This document shows positions 8,507 through 16,838 of a DNA stretch of 64,000 bases, piece after piece. A model generated the notes under the pieces. It worked only from the letters and a program-made list of their open reading frames with translations. It did not search any database and had not been told where the DNA came from. The position numbers and the translations under genes were made by a program. Source of the DNA: CAIKZZ01 sp035604595 (GTDB lineage Bacteria > Pseudomonadota > Gammaproteobacteria > Steroidobacterales > Steroidobacteraceae). The first letter of the stretch is position 1. Each line of letters starts with the position of its first letter. Location: assembly GCA_035604595.1 (NCBI GenBank), contig DATNIE010000017.1, positions 1 through 64,000 of the forward strand, written 5' to 3'.

Positions 8507-10162
8507 TTACCGCCGGCTGACCAGCACGTTGTCGAAATCCTGGGCCAGCACGCGCATCTCGAGGCCATCCTGCAGGAGCGTCGCATGGGTGGCGTGCGGC
8601 ACCAGTGCGTAGGCGGCGGGGCTCGCGCGCCAGCGTGCCTCGAACTCGGCCAGCGTCGCGAGGCCCTTGTCCGGCGCGAGCCTAAGACCGTAGTCGAGCT
8701 CACCGCGCCAGATGACCGGCACGACAAGGCGCCGTGCGTAGAATGGAAGCGTCCAGTCGAAGGTGTCGACCGTGAACAGCGGGGCAGCCGGGGTGAGCGG
8801 GCCCGCGGCCGCGAGCAGCTCTTTGGCCGAGTAGCGCGCGCTGATGGCGCTGGCCCCGCCCGCGATCAGCGTCAGGGCAACCGCGAAGCCCCCCGCGGCG
8901 ACCGTGCGGGCGCCGGCACTGAAGCGCCGCTGCTGCAGCCGCCAGGCCGCGGCCCCGAAGGCGACCAGCGTCGCGGCGACGACGACGAGCCACGGCCGCA
9001 GCGCCGCGAACGTGGCGGCCGGATCCCCGGTCAGCGTCCGGCGCCCGTACACGACGATCCCGACCGCGAGCGAGAGGCCACACAGGACCTGCAGCAGGGC
9101 ACTCAGTCTCAGATCGGCCGACCCGCCGGGCCCGTGCCCGGACCCGAGCAGCGCGAGCGGTGGCAGCACCGGCACGATGTAGGGCGCGAGCTTCGAGTCG
9201 GACAAGGAGAAGAACACCAAGGTGAACGCGGCGCTGACCCACAGCACGCGGGACAGGTCGAAGCGGCCGCGCGGCGCGGTGGCGCGCCAGCCACCCACGA
9301 GGGCCCGCGCGACCTGCGGCAGCCACGGCAGCGAACCGAGCGCGAGGATCAGCAGGAAGTACCACCACGGCTGGTAGCGATCGTGCATTCGTGTCAGGTA
9401 ACGCTGAAAGTGCTCACGGACGATCAGGAAGTTGAGGGCGCCCGGCTCGGCTCGCTCGACCAGCACCAGCCAGGGCGCCACGAGCGCCGCGAACAGCGCA
9501 AGCCCCTTCCCGATATGCAGGTGCCGCCAGGCGTCGAAGTCGCGCTGCCAGAGCGTGTACAGAACCAGCACCGCTCCGGGGATCGCGAACCCGACGAGGC
9601 CTTTCGTCAGGGTCGCCGCGGCCATCGCCGCCCAGCAGGCCAGCATCCAGGCCCGCGTGCGGCGTGGCGCCGCCTCGCGATCCAGCTGGGCGAGCCCGAA
9701 GGCCGCGACCGCGATCGTCAGGAAGCAGGCGAGTGCCATGTCGAGCGTGATCAGCTGCCCCATGAACACGTACAGCAGCATGCTCGCCGTCATCGCCGCG
9801 GCCATCAGGCCGCGCTCGCGGCTGAAGGCGCGTTCGCCGAGCAGGTAGACGAACAGCAGCGCGGCCGCCGCGCTGGCAGCCGTAAACAGTCGTGCCGCCC
9901 ACTCGTTGTGGCCGAAGGCCCGCAGCGAGAGCGCCGTCGCCCAGTACTGCAGCGGCGGCTTCTCGAGGTAGACAAGGCCATTCAGGTGCGGAACCGTGTA
10001 GTCGCCCGAGGCGAGCATCTCGGCCGGGATCTGCGCATAGCGGCCCTCATCCGGATTGAACAGCGGACGCAGGCCGAGCACGCCGAACCACACGACGCCG
10101 CACGCGACCAGCAGCAGCGTCCAGGCGCGGGCCTGGTGCCTTGCATCCAGATCGCGGTTCAT
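8507..10162 (-). CDS. arnT: Undecaprenyl phosphate-L-Ara4N:lipid A transferase ArnT
   Basis: A 551-residue PMT/GT-83 integral membrane glycosyltransferase. The first periplasmic loop LFNPDEGRYAQIPAEML carries the catalytic Asp-Glu of the family, and LEKPPLQYWATAL follows as in ArnT. About twelve hydrophobic segments span the protein, with a periplasmic C-terminal domain. It moves L-Ara4N from undecaprenyl phosphate to lipid A phosphates in the periplasm, which lowers binding of polymyxin and cationic peptides. It is the first gene of the operon here, whereas in E. coli it follows arnD. No arnE/arnF flippase genes are seen in the window. Confidence 0.93.
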   Translation of the reverse strand: MNRDLDARHQARAWTLLLVACGVVWFGVLGLRPLFNPDEGRYAQIPAEMLASGDYTVPHLNGLVYLEKPPLQYWATALSLRAFGHNEWAARLFTAASAAAALLFVYLLGERAFSRERGLMAAAMTASMLLYVFMGQLITLDMALACFLTIAVAAFGLAQLDREAAPRRTRAWMLACWAAMAAATLTKGLVGFAIPGAVLVLYTLWQRDFDAWRHLHIGKGLALFAALVAPWLVLVERAEPGALNFLIVREHFQRYLTRMHDRYQPWWYFLLILALGSLPWLPQVARALVGGWRATAPRGRFDLSRVLWVSAAFTLVFFSLSDSKLAPYIVPVLPPLALLGSGHGPGGSADLRLSALLQVLCGLSLAVGIVVYGRRTLTGDPAATFAALRPWLVVVAATLVAFGAAAWRLQQRRFSAGARTVAAGGFAVALTLIAGGASAISARYSAKELLAAAGPLTPAAPLFTVDTFDWTLPFYARRLVVPVIWRGELDYGLRLAPDKGLATLAEFEARWRASPAAYALVPHATHATLLQDGLEMRVLAQDFDNVLVSRR

Positions 10163-10468
10163 CGGGCATCGCCAGAGAATAAACTTCAAGCATAGCGCCC
10201 GGGGCCGAGCGCGGCCAGCACGCGGCGTTGGCGCATGAAGCTCCGTTAATCCGGCCACCCCGACGGCCCGATCCGGGGGCTGCACTCGAAGCCTTCGGCC
10301 CGGCGCGTCGTGTCGAGCGGACTGGCGGGCCCGGGGGTGGCGGCTATGCGGCCGATGCCCCGTCCTGCGGCCGCACCGTCTGTACCTGGCCGCGGCGGGG
10401 GTTGAAAATCGAGGCGCCGTCCTCCATGTGCGCCGCAGGACTTTGCATTTGCCACAGGCCGAGACCGG
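10163..10468. other. Divergent intergenic region arnT/cbpA, no gene seen
   Basis: About 300 bases separate the divergent arnT and cbpA genes and must hold both promoters. Read leftwards a TATTCT hexamer lies about 15 bases before the arnT start, without a convincing -35. I looked for PhoP-type GTTTA repeats and PmrA-type CTTAAT repeats and found neither. No reading frame with family resemblance is present. Confidence 0.5.
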
Positions 10469-11428
10469 ATGGAATACCGCGACTACTACAAGCTTCTCGA
10501 TGTCCCGCGGGCCGCAACCGCTGACGAGATCAAGCGTGCCTACCGCAAGCTGGCGCGGCGCTTTCACCCGGACGTCAGCAAGGAGAAGAACGCCGAGGCG
10601 CGCTTCAAGGAGATCCAGGAAGCCTACGAAGTCCTGAAAGATCCCGAGAAGCGTGCCGCCTACGACCAGCTCGGCTCGGACTTCCGCGGCGGCCAGCAGT
10701 TCCGTCCGCCGCCCGACTGGGCGCGGAACTTCGAGTTCGGCGCACGACCGCGCGGCCGGCGCGGTGCGGCTGCGGATGCCGGCTTCAGCGATTTCTTCTC
10801 AAGCCTGTTCGGCTCCGGGAGCCCGTTCGGCGACATCGGGGCCGATGACGGCCGCGGCTTCCGGGGCCGCGGCGAGGACCACCGGGCGCGCCTGGATCTG
10901 ACGCTCGAGGAAGCCTTCAGCGGGGTGAGCCGCCAGATCTCGCTGCAGCACCCTGAACTGGGCGAGGACGGTCACGTGGCGCTGCGTGAGCGCACGCTCA
11001 AGGTCCAGGTCCCGGCCGGGGTCACCGCGGGCCAGATCATCCGGCTCGCAGGCCAGGGTGCGGGCGGCGGGGGCGGCGGGGCCGTCGCGGGCGATCTGCT
11101 CCTCGAAGTGCAGTTCCTGCCGCACCGGCTGTACCGGGCCGAGGGCCGGGACGTGACGCTCGAGCTGCCGATCGCGCCCTGGGAAGCAGCGCTCGGCGCA
11201 ACGGTCTCGACGCCGACGCTCGGGGGAGCGGTGGAGCTGCGCGTTCCGGCGGGCGCCCGGGCCGGCCAGAAGCTGCGGCTGCGGGGCCGGGGGCTGCCCG
11301 GCGATCCGGCCGGCGATCAGTACGTGATCTTCAAGATCGTGCTGCCGCCCGCGGACAGCGATCGGGCTCGCGCGTTCTACGAACAGATGCGCAAGGATCT
11401 ACCGTTCGATCCGCGCGCCGAGCTCTGA
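10469..11428 (+). CDS. cbpA: Curved DNA-binding protein CbpA, DnaJ-type co-chaperone
   Basis: A 319-residue type II Hsp40. The J-domain (residues about 4-70) contains DYYKLLDVPRAATADEIKRA and the HPD signature in RRFHPDVSK. A Gly/Phe/Arg-rich linker follows, then the beta-rich C-terminal domains (RARLDLTLEEAFSGV, LKVQVPAGVTAGQIIRLAGQG). No CxxCxGxG zinc repeats are present, which separates it from DnaJ. CbpA stimulates DnaK ATPase and can bind curved DNA. Its stop lies 6 bases from that of the convergent iron transporter. No cbpM modulator gene was found beside it. Confidence 0.9.
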   Translation: MEYRDYYKLLDVPRAATADEIKRAYRKLARRFHPDVSKEKNAEARFKEIQEAYEVLKDPEKRAAYDQLGSDFRGGQQFRPPPDWARNFEFGARPRGRRGAAADAGFSDFFSSLFGSGSPFGDIGADDGRGFRGRGEDHRARLDLTLEEAFSGVSRQISLQHPELGEDGHVALRERTLKVQVPAGVTAGQIIRLAGQGAGGGGGGAVAGDLLLEVQFLPHRLYRAEGRDVTLELPIAPWEAALGATVSTPTLGGAVELRVPAGARAGQKLRLRGRGLPGDPAGDQYVIFKIVLPPADSDRARAFYEQMRKDLPFDPRAEL

Positions 11429-11434
11429 GGCCCC

Positions 11435-12496
11435 TCAGCCGATCACGGCGCCGAGCAGGCGTCCGATCGCGAAGGTGGCGCCGCCCGCGAGCAGGCCAAT
11501 CCCCATCATCCGCAGGCCGCCGCGCAGCGCGTTGCGCCCGGTGAACAAGCTGAGCGCGAGTCCGATGCCGAACAGTGCGACCAGCGTGAGTCCCGCTGCC
11601 CACAGCGTCCCCGTCGCGCGCGTCGCCCCGGCGAGAAATGGCATCAGCGGCAGCAACGCGCCGATGGCGAAGGACACGAACGAGAAGCTTGCCGCACCCC
11701 ACGGCGAGCCGAGGTCGTGCGGGTTGAGCCCGAGCTCCTCACGCGCCAGCGCGTCGAGAGCGTGCTCCGGGTCGCGGATCATGCCGTGCGCGAGTTCGCG
11801 TGCGGCGTCGATGCCCATGCCGCGGGCCGCGTAGATCAGCGCCAGTTCCTCGGCTTCTTCCTCCGGGTATTCGGCAAGCTCGTCGCGCTCGAGCCCGATC
11901 TGATATTCGTACATCTCGCGCTGCGACCGCACCGACACGTATTCGCCCGCCGCCATCGACAGCGCGCCGGCCAAGAGCCCCGCGACGCCGCTCGTCAGCA
12001 CGTACCGCGCATCGACGCCGGCGCCAGCGACGCCGAGAATCAGGCTCGCATTCGACAGCAGGCCGTCGTTGACGCCGAACACCGCGGCCCGCAGGTTGCC
12101 ACCGCCGACGCCGCGATGCCGCCGGCCGATGTCCTCGACCGTCGTCGGCATCGCGTGCCCTGCCGTGGCAGGGGCGTTGTACACGGACAGGCCACGGAGC
12201 TTGAGCGCGATCAGCGCGCCGCGCATGCGCCGCGGCCCCAGCCGGTCGGTGAGCCCGGCAACCAGCCGCGCCCGCACGCTCGGGACGAACGGCGGCACGG
12301 GCTCGTTGAAATGTTTGGCCCACGTGCCCGCCTGCTCGTCGGCGGCTGCGGCGAGCGCAGTGAACAGCTGCTGCTTGCGGGCATCGGGTTCGGCGGCGGC
12401 GAGACGCCGGTAGAGCCAGGCCGACTCGCGCTCGTGGAACCAGCTCGCGCGCAGTTCCGCGGCACGCGCCGCAGAGGATTCAGCAGTGCCGGTCAT
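11435..12496 (-). CDS. VIT1/CCC1-family Fe2+/Mn2+ transporter with N-terminal ferritin-like domain
   Basis: The 353-residue protein joins an N-terminal four-helix segment (about residues 10-80) to a VIT1-like membrane domain with five predicted helices. The membrane part has the family motifs RAAVFGVNDGLLSNASLILGV and AGALSMAAGEYVSVRSQRE, then an acidic cytosolic stretch (EEEAEEL) used for metal capture. Related membrane-bound ferritin-like proteins export iron. In the N-terminal domain one expects E-x-x-H in the second helix, but here the segment reads ADEQAGTW, so the His is missing and the di-iron site may be incomplete. The gene overlaps the preceding receiver gene by 17 bases. Confidence 0.85.
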   Translation of the reverse strand: MTGTAESSAARAAELRASWFHERESAWLYRRLAAAEPDARKQQLFTALAAAADEQAGTWAKHFNEPVPPFVPSVRARLVAGLTDRLGPRRMRGALIALKLRGLSVYNAPATAGHAMPTTVEDIGRRHRGVGGGNLRAAVFGVNDGLLSNASLILGVAGAGVDARYVLTSGVAGLLAGALSMAAGEYVSVRSQREMYEYQIGLERDELAEYPEEEAEELALIYAARGMGIDAARELAHGMIRDPEHALDALAREELGLNPHDLGSPWGAASFSFVSFAIGALLPLMPFLAGATRATGTLWAAGLTLVALFGIGLALSLFTGRNALRGGLRMMGIGLLAGGATFAIGRLLGAVIG

Positions 12497-12890
12497 CGAG
12501 ACCGAGAATCGGAGCCACGTGGGTCACAAGGGCCCGGTCGATGTACGGCTTCTCGATGAAATCGATCGCGCCGGCGCGCATCGCCGTCACCGCGGCCGTG
12601 ATCTCCGCATCGGTCGACAGCAGGATCGTCGGGATCTTCAGGCCCCGCGCACGCACCTGCTCGAGCAGCTCGAGCCCCGACAGGTCCGGCAGGCGGGCAT
12701 CAGCCACCACGCACACCGGAACCTCCGTCGCGAGCGTCGCTAGAAACTCGCGCGCGGTCGCATAGCCACGGGTCTCCGCACCGAGCGCGGTCAGCAGGGT
12801 CTGCACCTTGCGCCGCACCTCGGGGTCCGCGTCGACGACGCAGACCAGACGGGCGGCCCCTGGCGGGGTGTCGACGGGACAGGCGGACAT
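12480..12890 (-). CDS. Stand-alone response-regulator receiver domain
   Basis: A 136-residue protein consisting only of a CheY-like receiver: VCVVDADPEV supplies the acidic metal site, VVADARLPDLSG the phospho-acceptor Asp (about residue 64), ILLSTDAE the Ser/Thr switch and FIEKPY the Lys. It resembles the receiver of FixJ but has no DNA-binding output domain. It lies about 110 bases downstream of the FixJ-like gene on the same strand and overlaps the iron transporter gene. Possible roles are a phosphate sink or a modulator of the adjacent FixL-like kinase, inferred from position only. An alternative ATG 33 bases upstream exists; neither start has a clear ribosome-binding site. Confidence 0.8.
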   Translation of the reverse strand: MSACPVDTPPGAARLVCVVDADPEVRRKVQTLLTALGAETRGYATAREFLATLATEVPVCVVADARLPDLSGLELLEQVRARGLKIPTILLSTDAEITAAVTAMRAGAIDFIEKPYIDRALVTHVAPILGLDDRHC

Positions 12891-12983
12891 AAGGCGTACG
12901 CGAAGGGCGGGCGCACGGCCCATGGGTAACAGTCCGGCCGAGTATCAATGCCCCTCCGACGGCGCAGTATCCGTGCATTTACT

Positions 12984-12999
12984 TAGCGCAAAAGCGCTA
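12984..12999. repeat. Inverted repeat between fixJ-like gene and lone receiver
   Basis: TAGCGC and GCGCTA form a perfect 6-bp stem around AAAA, one base beyond the stop of the FixJ-like gene. There is no downstream U-tract on the minus strand, so it is a poor terminator. It could be an mRNA-end hairpin or a protein-binding palindrome in front of the receiver gene. Confidence 0.45.
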
Positions 13000-13000
13000 G

Positions 13001-13618
13001 CTAGCTGACGCGTTCTGCCTCGATCACCATCCGCACGAGATAGGCAAGGGACGAGGCGCCCATTTTCTCCATCACCCGGGCACGGTGGATTTCCACGGTG
13101 CGCTGGCTGACGTTGAGGTCGCCGGCGATGACCTTGTTGGCCTTGCCCTGCGTCACGAGGTTGAGCACCTCCCGCTCGCGGGGCGTCAGCTGCTGCATCC
13201 GGCGCCGGATCGCGTCGCGCTCCTTGAGGCCGGCGCGGTTTTCGCGGTCTTTCTCGAGCGCCTGGTTGATGCGATCGATCAGGTCCTGGTCACGGAACGG
13301 CTTCTGGATGAAGTCGACGGCGCCGTGCTGCATCGCTTCGACTGCCATCGGCACGTCACCGTGGCCGGTGATGAACACGATCGGAATGATTGCGTGTATC
13401 TCGTTGAGCCGCTGTTGGAGCTCGAGTCCGCTCATGCCCGGCATGCGGATGTCGAGCACGAGGCAGCCGGCGCGCTCGGCGTCGAATGCATCGAGGAACT
13501 CCTGCGCGGAGGCGAACGTCTCGACCGGCAGGCCGACGGACTTCAGCAGCAGTCGCAGCGAGGTTCGGACGGCATCGTCGTCGTCGACGACAAACACGGT
13601 CGCGGGCTTTTCTTTCAT
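13001..13618 (-). CDS. fixJ: FixJ-like two-component response regulator
   Basis: A 205-residue NarL/FixJ-type regulator. The receiver spans about residues 6-120 with phospho-acceptor Asp56 in LVLDIRMPGMSG, Thr84 in FITGHGD and Lys106 in FIQKPF. The LuxR-type helix-turn-helix (about 140-200) contains LTPREREVLNLVTQG and NVSQRTVEIHRARVMEK. The ATG is preceded by GGAGG and lies directly after the stop of the FixL-like kinase gene, so the two are coupled. By analogy with FixLJ it would activate genes for microaerobic respiration; no fixK gene or FixK box was identified in the window. Confidence 0.9.
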   Translation of the reverse strand: MKEKPATVFVVDDDDAVRTSLRLLLKSVGLPVETFASAQEFLDAFDAERAGCLVLDIRMPGMSGLELQQRLNEIHAIIPIVFITGHGDVPMAVEAMQHGAVDFIQKPFRDQDLIDRINQALEKDRENRAGLKERDAIRRRMQQLTPREREVLNLVTQGKANKVIAGDLNVSQRTVEIHRARVMEKMGASSLAYLVRMVIEAERVS

Positions 13619-13619
13619 C

Positions 13620-15539
13620 TCAGCCTCCAGGCAACGGCGGGAGCGTGAAATAGAACGTCGTCCCGCCCCCTGGCGTCGGCCGATGCCCAAGTTTGCCGCG
13701 GTGCGCGCGAATAATCGAGCGCGATATTGCGAGCCCGAGGCCCGTGCCCGCCGCCTTGGTCGTGAAAAACGGGTTGAACAGATGCTCCGCGATGGCCGGA
13801 TCGACGCCGCTGCCGCGGTCAACCACCTCAACCTCGACCGCCTCCGGGCCCACCCGGGTCCGTACCAGGATCTCGCGGGGGGCCGTGGGGGCCTCCAGCG
13901 TCGCGTCGATCGCATTGCGGACGAGGTTCAGAAGCACCTGCTGGATCTGGATGGGATCGGCCGCGACCGTCGGCACGGCCGCGGCCAGGTCGAGCGTCAG
14001 GCGCATGTCATTGACCCGCGCGTCGGGCTCGGCAAGGAGGCGCAGATCCTCGATCAGGCGGTTCAGGTCGACCGATTCGGTCCGTGCGGCGCGGTTCTTG
14101 ACGAACGCACGCAGCCGGCGGATGACCTCGCCGGCGCGCAGCGCCTGGGCCGTGATCTGCGTCAGGGCATCCGTGATCTCGGCCACCTCGGCACCGGCGG
14201 CCGCCATCCGCAGCGCCGCCTGCGCATAGGTTGCGATCGCGGTCAGCGGCTGGTTGATCTCGTGCGCGAGCCCGGTCGCCATCTCGCCCATGATCGACAG
14301 CCGCGCGACATGCGTCAGGCGCTCCTGGCCCTGCCGCGTCTCCTCGTCGACCAGCCTGCGGTCGGTGATGTCGTGAATCGTCCCGGTAATGATGAGCGAC
14401 TGACCGTCGGCGCTGGTCTGCATCTGGGCCAGCGAATGGACGTGGCGGGTGGTGCCGTCGCGGCGTACCAGCCGGTACTCGAGGTCCAATCGGCCGGTCT
14501 CGTGGATCGCGCGCTGGAACTCCCTGATGTATTGCGCGCGATCATCGGCGTGCACGAACTGCTGCGCAAAATCGCCCGGCGGAACCGGGCCCTCGGCAGG
14601 GTCGCGCCCAACGATGCGGTACACCTGTTCGGACCAGTGTGAGGGCCCGTCCGGAGTGTGCACCTCGTAGGTGCCGAGGTTTGCGATCGCCTGCGCGACC
14701 TTCAGCAGCGATTCGCTCTTCTGCAGCTCCTGCTCGGCGCGGCGCCGGTCGGTGACATCCTCTCCCGATCTCAGCACGCCGACCAGGCGGCCGAGTTCGT
14801 CGCTGACGGGTGTCGTGCGCCAGGCGATGAGTTTGATGTCGCCCTTGCTGGTCAGGACCCCGTCCTCCGCGTAGCTCGCCGGGTCAGCCTCGCCCGCGAG
14901 CGCCGCACGCAAGCTGGCGCGACCGGCTGCGCGCTGCGACTGCGGCACGCACTGCTCGAACCAATCGCGCCCGATGAGTTCGGGCTCGGTGTAACCGAGG
15001 ATCTCGCAGCCCTTGCGGTTGATCAGCGAGATGCGGCCAGCCGCATCGAGCGCCAGCAGCATGACCTCGGCGAGATCCAGATACAGCTGCGCGCGATCCC
15101 GCTCGCGGCGCAGCGCCTCGTCGGCCGCTTTGCGGACGGTGATGTCGTGAACGAATCCGACGAAGCGCGCCGGCACTGAGCCCGCGACCTTGCCGACCGC
15201 AAGCTCGGCGGGGAACAGCGTACCGTCGCGCCGCATCGCGACGACCTCGCGGCCGATGCCGATGATCCGCGCCTGTCCCGTGGTCTGGTACGCCCTCAGG
15301 AAAGAGTCGTGGTTCGACCGATGCGGCTCGGGCATCAGCACGCTGACGTTCTGTCCCAGGATTTCGTGCGCGCGGTACCCGAACAGGCGTTCGGCAGACC
15401 GGCTGAACGTCTCGATGCGGCCCTGGTCGTCGATCACGATCACGCCGTCGACCGCCGCATCGAGAACTGCACGCAGCTCGAGCGTCGATCGGTCGGTCGG
15501 CGCCTCAGCGGGTGCAGATCGGTGCGGACTGCTGTCCAC
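13620..15539 (-). CDS. fixL: FixL-like oxygen-sensor histidine kinase with heme PAS domain
   Basis: The 639-residue soluble kinase has three PAS domains (about 20-135, 145-265 and 275-395), then HisKA with the phospho-acceptor His426 in LAHEINQPLTAI and a HATPase_c domain (NLVRNAID, DRGSGVDP, GTGLGLAIS). The first PAS reads LMPEPHRSNHDSF and IIGIGREV. His77 matches the heme-ligand His of rhizobial FixL (His200 in Bradyrhizobium), and Arg97, exactly 20 residues on, matches the O2-responsive Arg (Arg220). It is therefore likely a heme-based O2 sensor. No membrane segment is seen. The start is GTG. It sits between the cbb3 oxidase genes and its cognate FixJ-like regulator. Confidence 0.9.
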   Translation of the reverse strand: MDSSPHRSAPAEAPTDRSTLELRAVLDAAVDGVIVIDDQGRIETFSRSAERLFGYRAHEILGQNVSVLMPEPHRSNHDSFLRAYQTTGQARIIGIGREVVAMRRDGTLFPAELAVGKVAGSVPARFVGFVHDITVRKAADEALRRERDRAQLYLDLAEVMLLALDAAGRISLINRKGCEILGYTEPELIGRDWFEQCVPQSQRAAGRASLRAALAGEADPASYAEDGVLTSKGDIKLIAWRTTPVSDELGRLVGVLRSGEDVTDRRRAEQELQKSESLLKVAQAIANLGTYEVHTPDGPSHWSEQVYRIVGRDPAEGPVPPGDFAQQFVHADDRAQYIREFQRAIHETGRLDLEYRLVRRDGTTRHVHSLAQMQTSADGQSLIITGTIHDITDRRLVDEETRQGQERLTHVARLSIMGEMATGLAHEINQPLTAIATYAQAALRMAAAGAEVAEITDALTQITAQALRAGEVIRRLRAFVKNRAARTESVDLNRLIEDLRLLAEPDARVNDMRLTLDLAAAVPTVAADPIQIQQVLLNLVRNAIDATLEAPTAPREILVRTRVGPEAVEVEVVDRGSGVDPAIAEHLFNPFFTTKAAGTGLGLAISRSIIRAHRGKLGHRPTPGGGTTFYFTLPPLPGG

Positions 15540-15622
15540 GGGGCTCGGTGGTTGTGATCGACAGCGGACGGCTGCCCGGCGGACGTGTTGCCGCGCGACC
15601 GGCGCGGAGCGGGCGTTGCGAC

Positions 15623-15943
15623 TCAGTAATCGTCGCGGTCGTGATCGTCGTCCTCGTCATCGTCCCAGTCATCATCGTCGTCCTCGTCCTCGTCGTCGTC
15701 CCAGTCCTCGTCGTCGTCCTCGTCCTCGTCCTCGTCGGTGGATCCGGACCAGCCCTCGGGTTCCTCGGTGGGCTCAACGTCCATTTCCGCCCACGTGTCG
15801 AGATCCATTTCCTCGATGTCGCCATCGAGGTGCTGGATCTCCACCAGGGCCTGATCCTCGTCCACGGACAGAACAAGGAATGATTCTTCTTCTTCCAGGT
15901 CGCGGTACCACTTGCCGGCGACCGGCTCGTACTCTCTGCCCAC
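15623..15943 (-). CDS. Small DUF6763-like protein with very acidic C-terminal tail
   Basis: This 106-residue protein has an N-terminal SH3-like stretch of about 65 residues (VAGKWYRDLEEEESFLVLSV, then ALVEIQHLDGDIEEMDLDTW) that resembles the gammaproteobacterial DUF6763 family. About 35 residues follow that are almost only Asp, Glu and Trp, ending DDDHDRDDY. The tail is encoded by a cctcgtc/atcgtcc-like repetitive tract. The GTG start was chosen because the conserved region begins a few residues later; the longer open frame upstream is Pro/Ala-rich and implausible. The function is unknown. The tail could bind cations or basic proteins, which is inference. Confidence 0.7.
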   Translation of the reverse strand: MGREYEPVAGKWYRDLEEEESFLVLSVDEDQALVEIQHLDGDIEEMDLDTWAEMDVEPTEEPEGWSGSTDEDEDEDDDEDWDDDEDEDDDDDWDDDEDDDHDRDDY

Positions 15944-16106
15944 TGACTCGATCCTCGATGGACGGTTCGTAAGGACGATCGCCGGCGACGGCGTGGTGTG
16001 CAACACGCGAGCCGCGAGCCGCGCAGAAGTGTAGGGGTTCGGGTAGCCCCAGGCAAACCGACCCAGGTGTCCGCGGCCGCCCGGTGCCGGCGCTGCTGGC
16101 CACGCA

Positions 16107-16838
16107 TCAGGGGCGGGCGCCGAGAACGGCCTCGGGTCCGGTGCCGTGCATGGCATGGGTCGCCGGGTGGATGACTGCCCCCGCGACGGTCCATGCGGCG
16201 GCGGCCAGAATCAGGATGCCGGCCGTGCATCGCGCCGCCGGCCGTCCGAGCACTCCGCCCAGCGTCGAGGCACCCAGCGTCAGGCCGACCATCGCCGGCA
16301 GCGTCCCCGCACCGAAGGCGAGCATCGTCAGCGCCCCCGTCAGCGGGCGCCCCGTGGCGGCGGCGACGAGCAGCACCGAATACACAAGGCCACAGGGCAT
16401 GAATCCCCACAGTGCGCCGAGGGCGGCCGGACGCAGCAGCGGCGGCAGACGCGCGGCGTGGCCGAACGCGGGTCGCAGCCGTGACCAGGCAAGATATCCG
16501 AGCCGTTCGGCGCCGAGCAGGTCTCGGCCCGTCACCAGCCGGACCGCGAGGCCGGCGAGCAGCAGCGCGGCGAGCAGGCGCGCCCCGAGCGCCAGCTGCG
16601 GAATCGGGGCCGCGCTCGCGAGCGAGCCCAATGTCGCCGCGAGGGCCGCGCCGACGGCGGCGTAGCACGCGAGCCGCGCGCCGTTGAATGCGAGCGCTGC
16701 GCCGAGCGGCCGCCGGGCGCCTGCCCCGAAGCTCGCGCCGGCCGCGCTCGCGATGCCGCCGCACATGACCGCACAATGCGCGCTGCCGGCGAAGCCGGCG
16801 GCGAGTGCAGCGCCGATGGTCAGCGGCGCGGCGATCAT
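16107..16838 (-). CDS. SafE/TauE-like membrane protein of the cbb3 assembly cluster
   Basis: A 243-residue integral membrane protein with about six hydrophobic helices. The N-terminus AGFAGSAHCAVMCGGIA carries the His-Cys-x-x-Met-Cys pattern, and GALWGFMPCGLVYS a second Met-Pro-Cys motif. Both are typical of the SafE/UreH-like family linked to ccoS in many proteobacteria. Those Cys/Met/His residues suggest metal, probably copper, handling during cbb3 oxidase maturation; this is inferred from family and context. Its start overlaps the ccoS stop by ATGA, so it belongs to the cco transcript. Confidence 0.82.
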   Translation of the reverse strand: MIAAPLTIGAALAAGFAGSAHCAVMCGGIASAAGASFGAGARRPLGAALAFNGARLACYAAVGAALAATLGSLASAAPIPQLALGARLLAALLLAGLAVRLVTGRDLLGAERLGYLAWSRLRPAFGHAARLPPLLRPAALGALWGFMPCGLVYSVLLVAAATGRPLTGALTMLAFGAGTLPAMVGLTLGASTLGGVLGRPAARCTAGILILAAAAWTVAGAVIHPATHAMHGTGPEAVLGARP

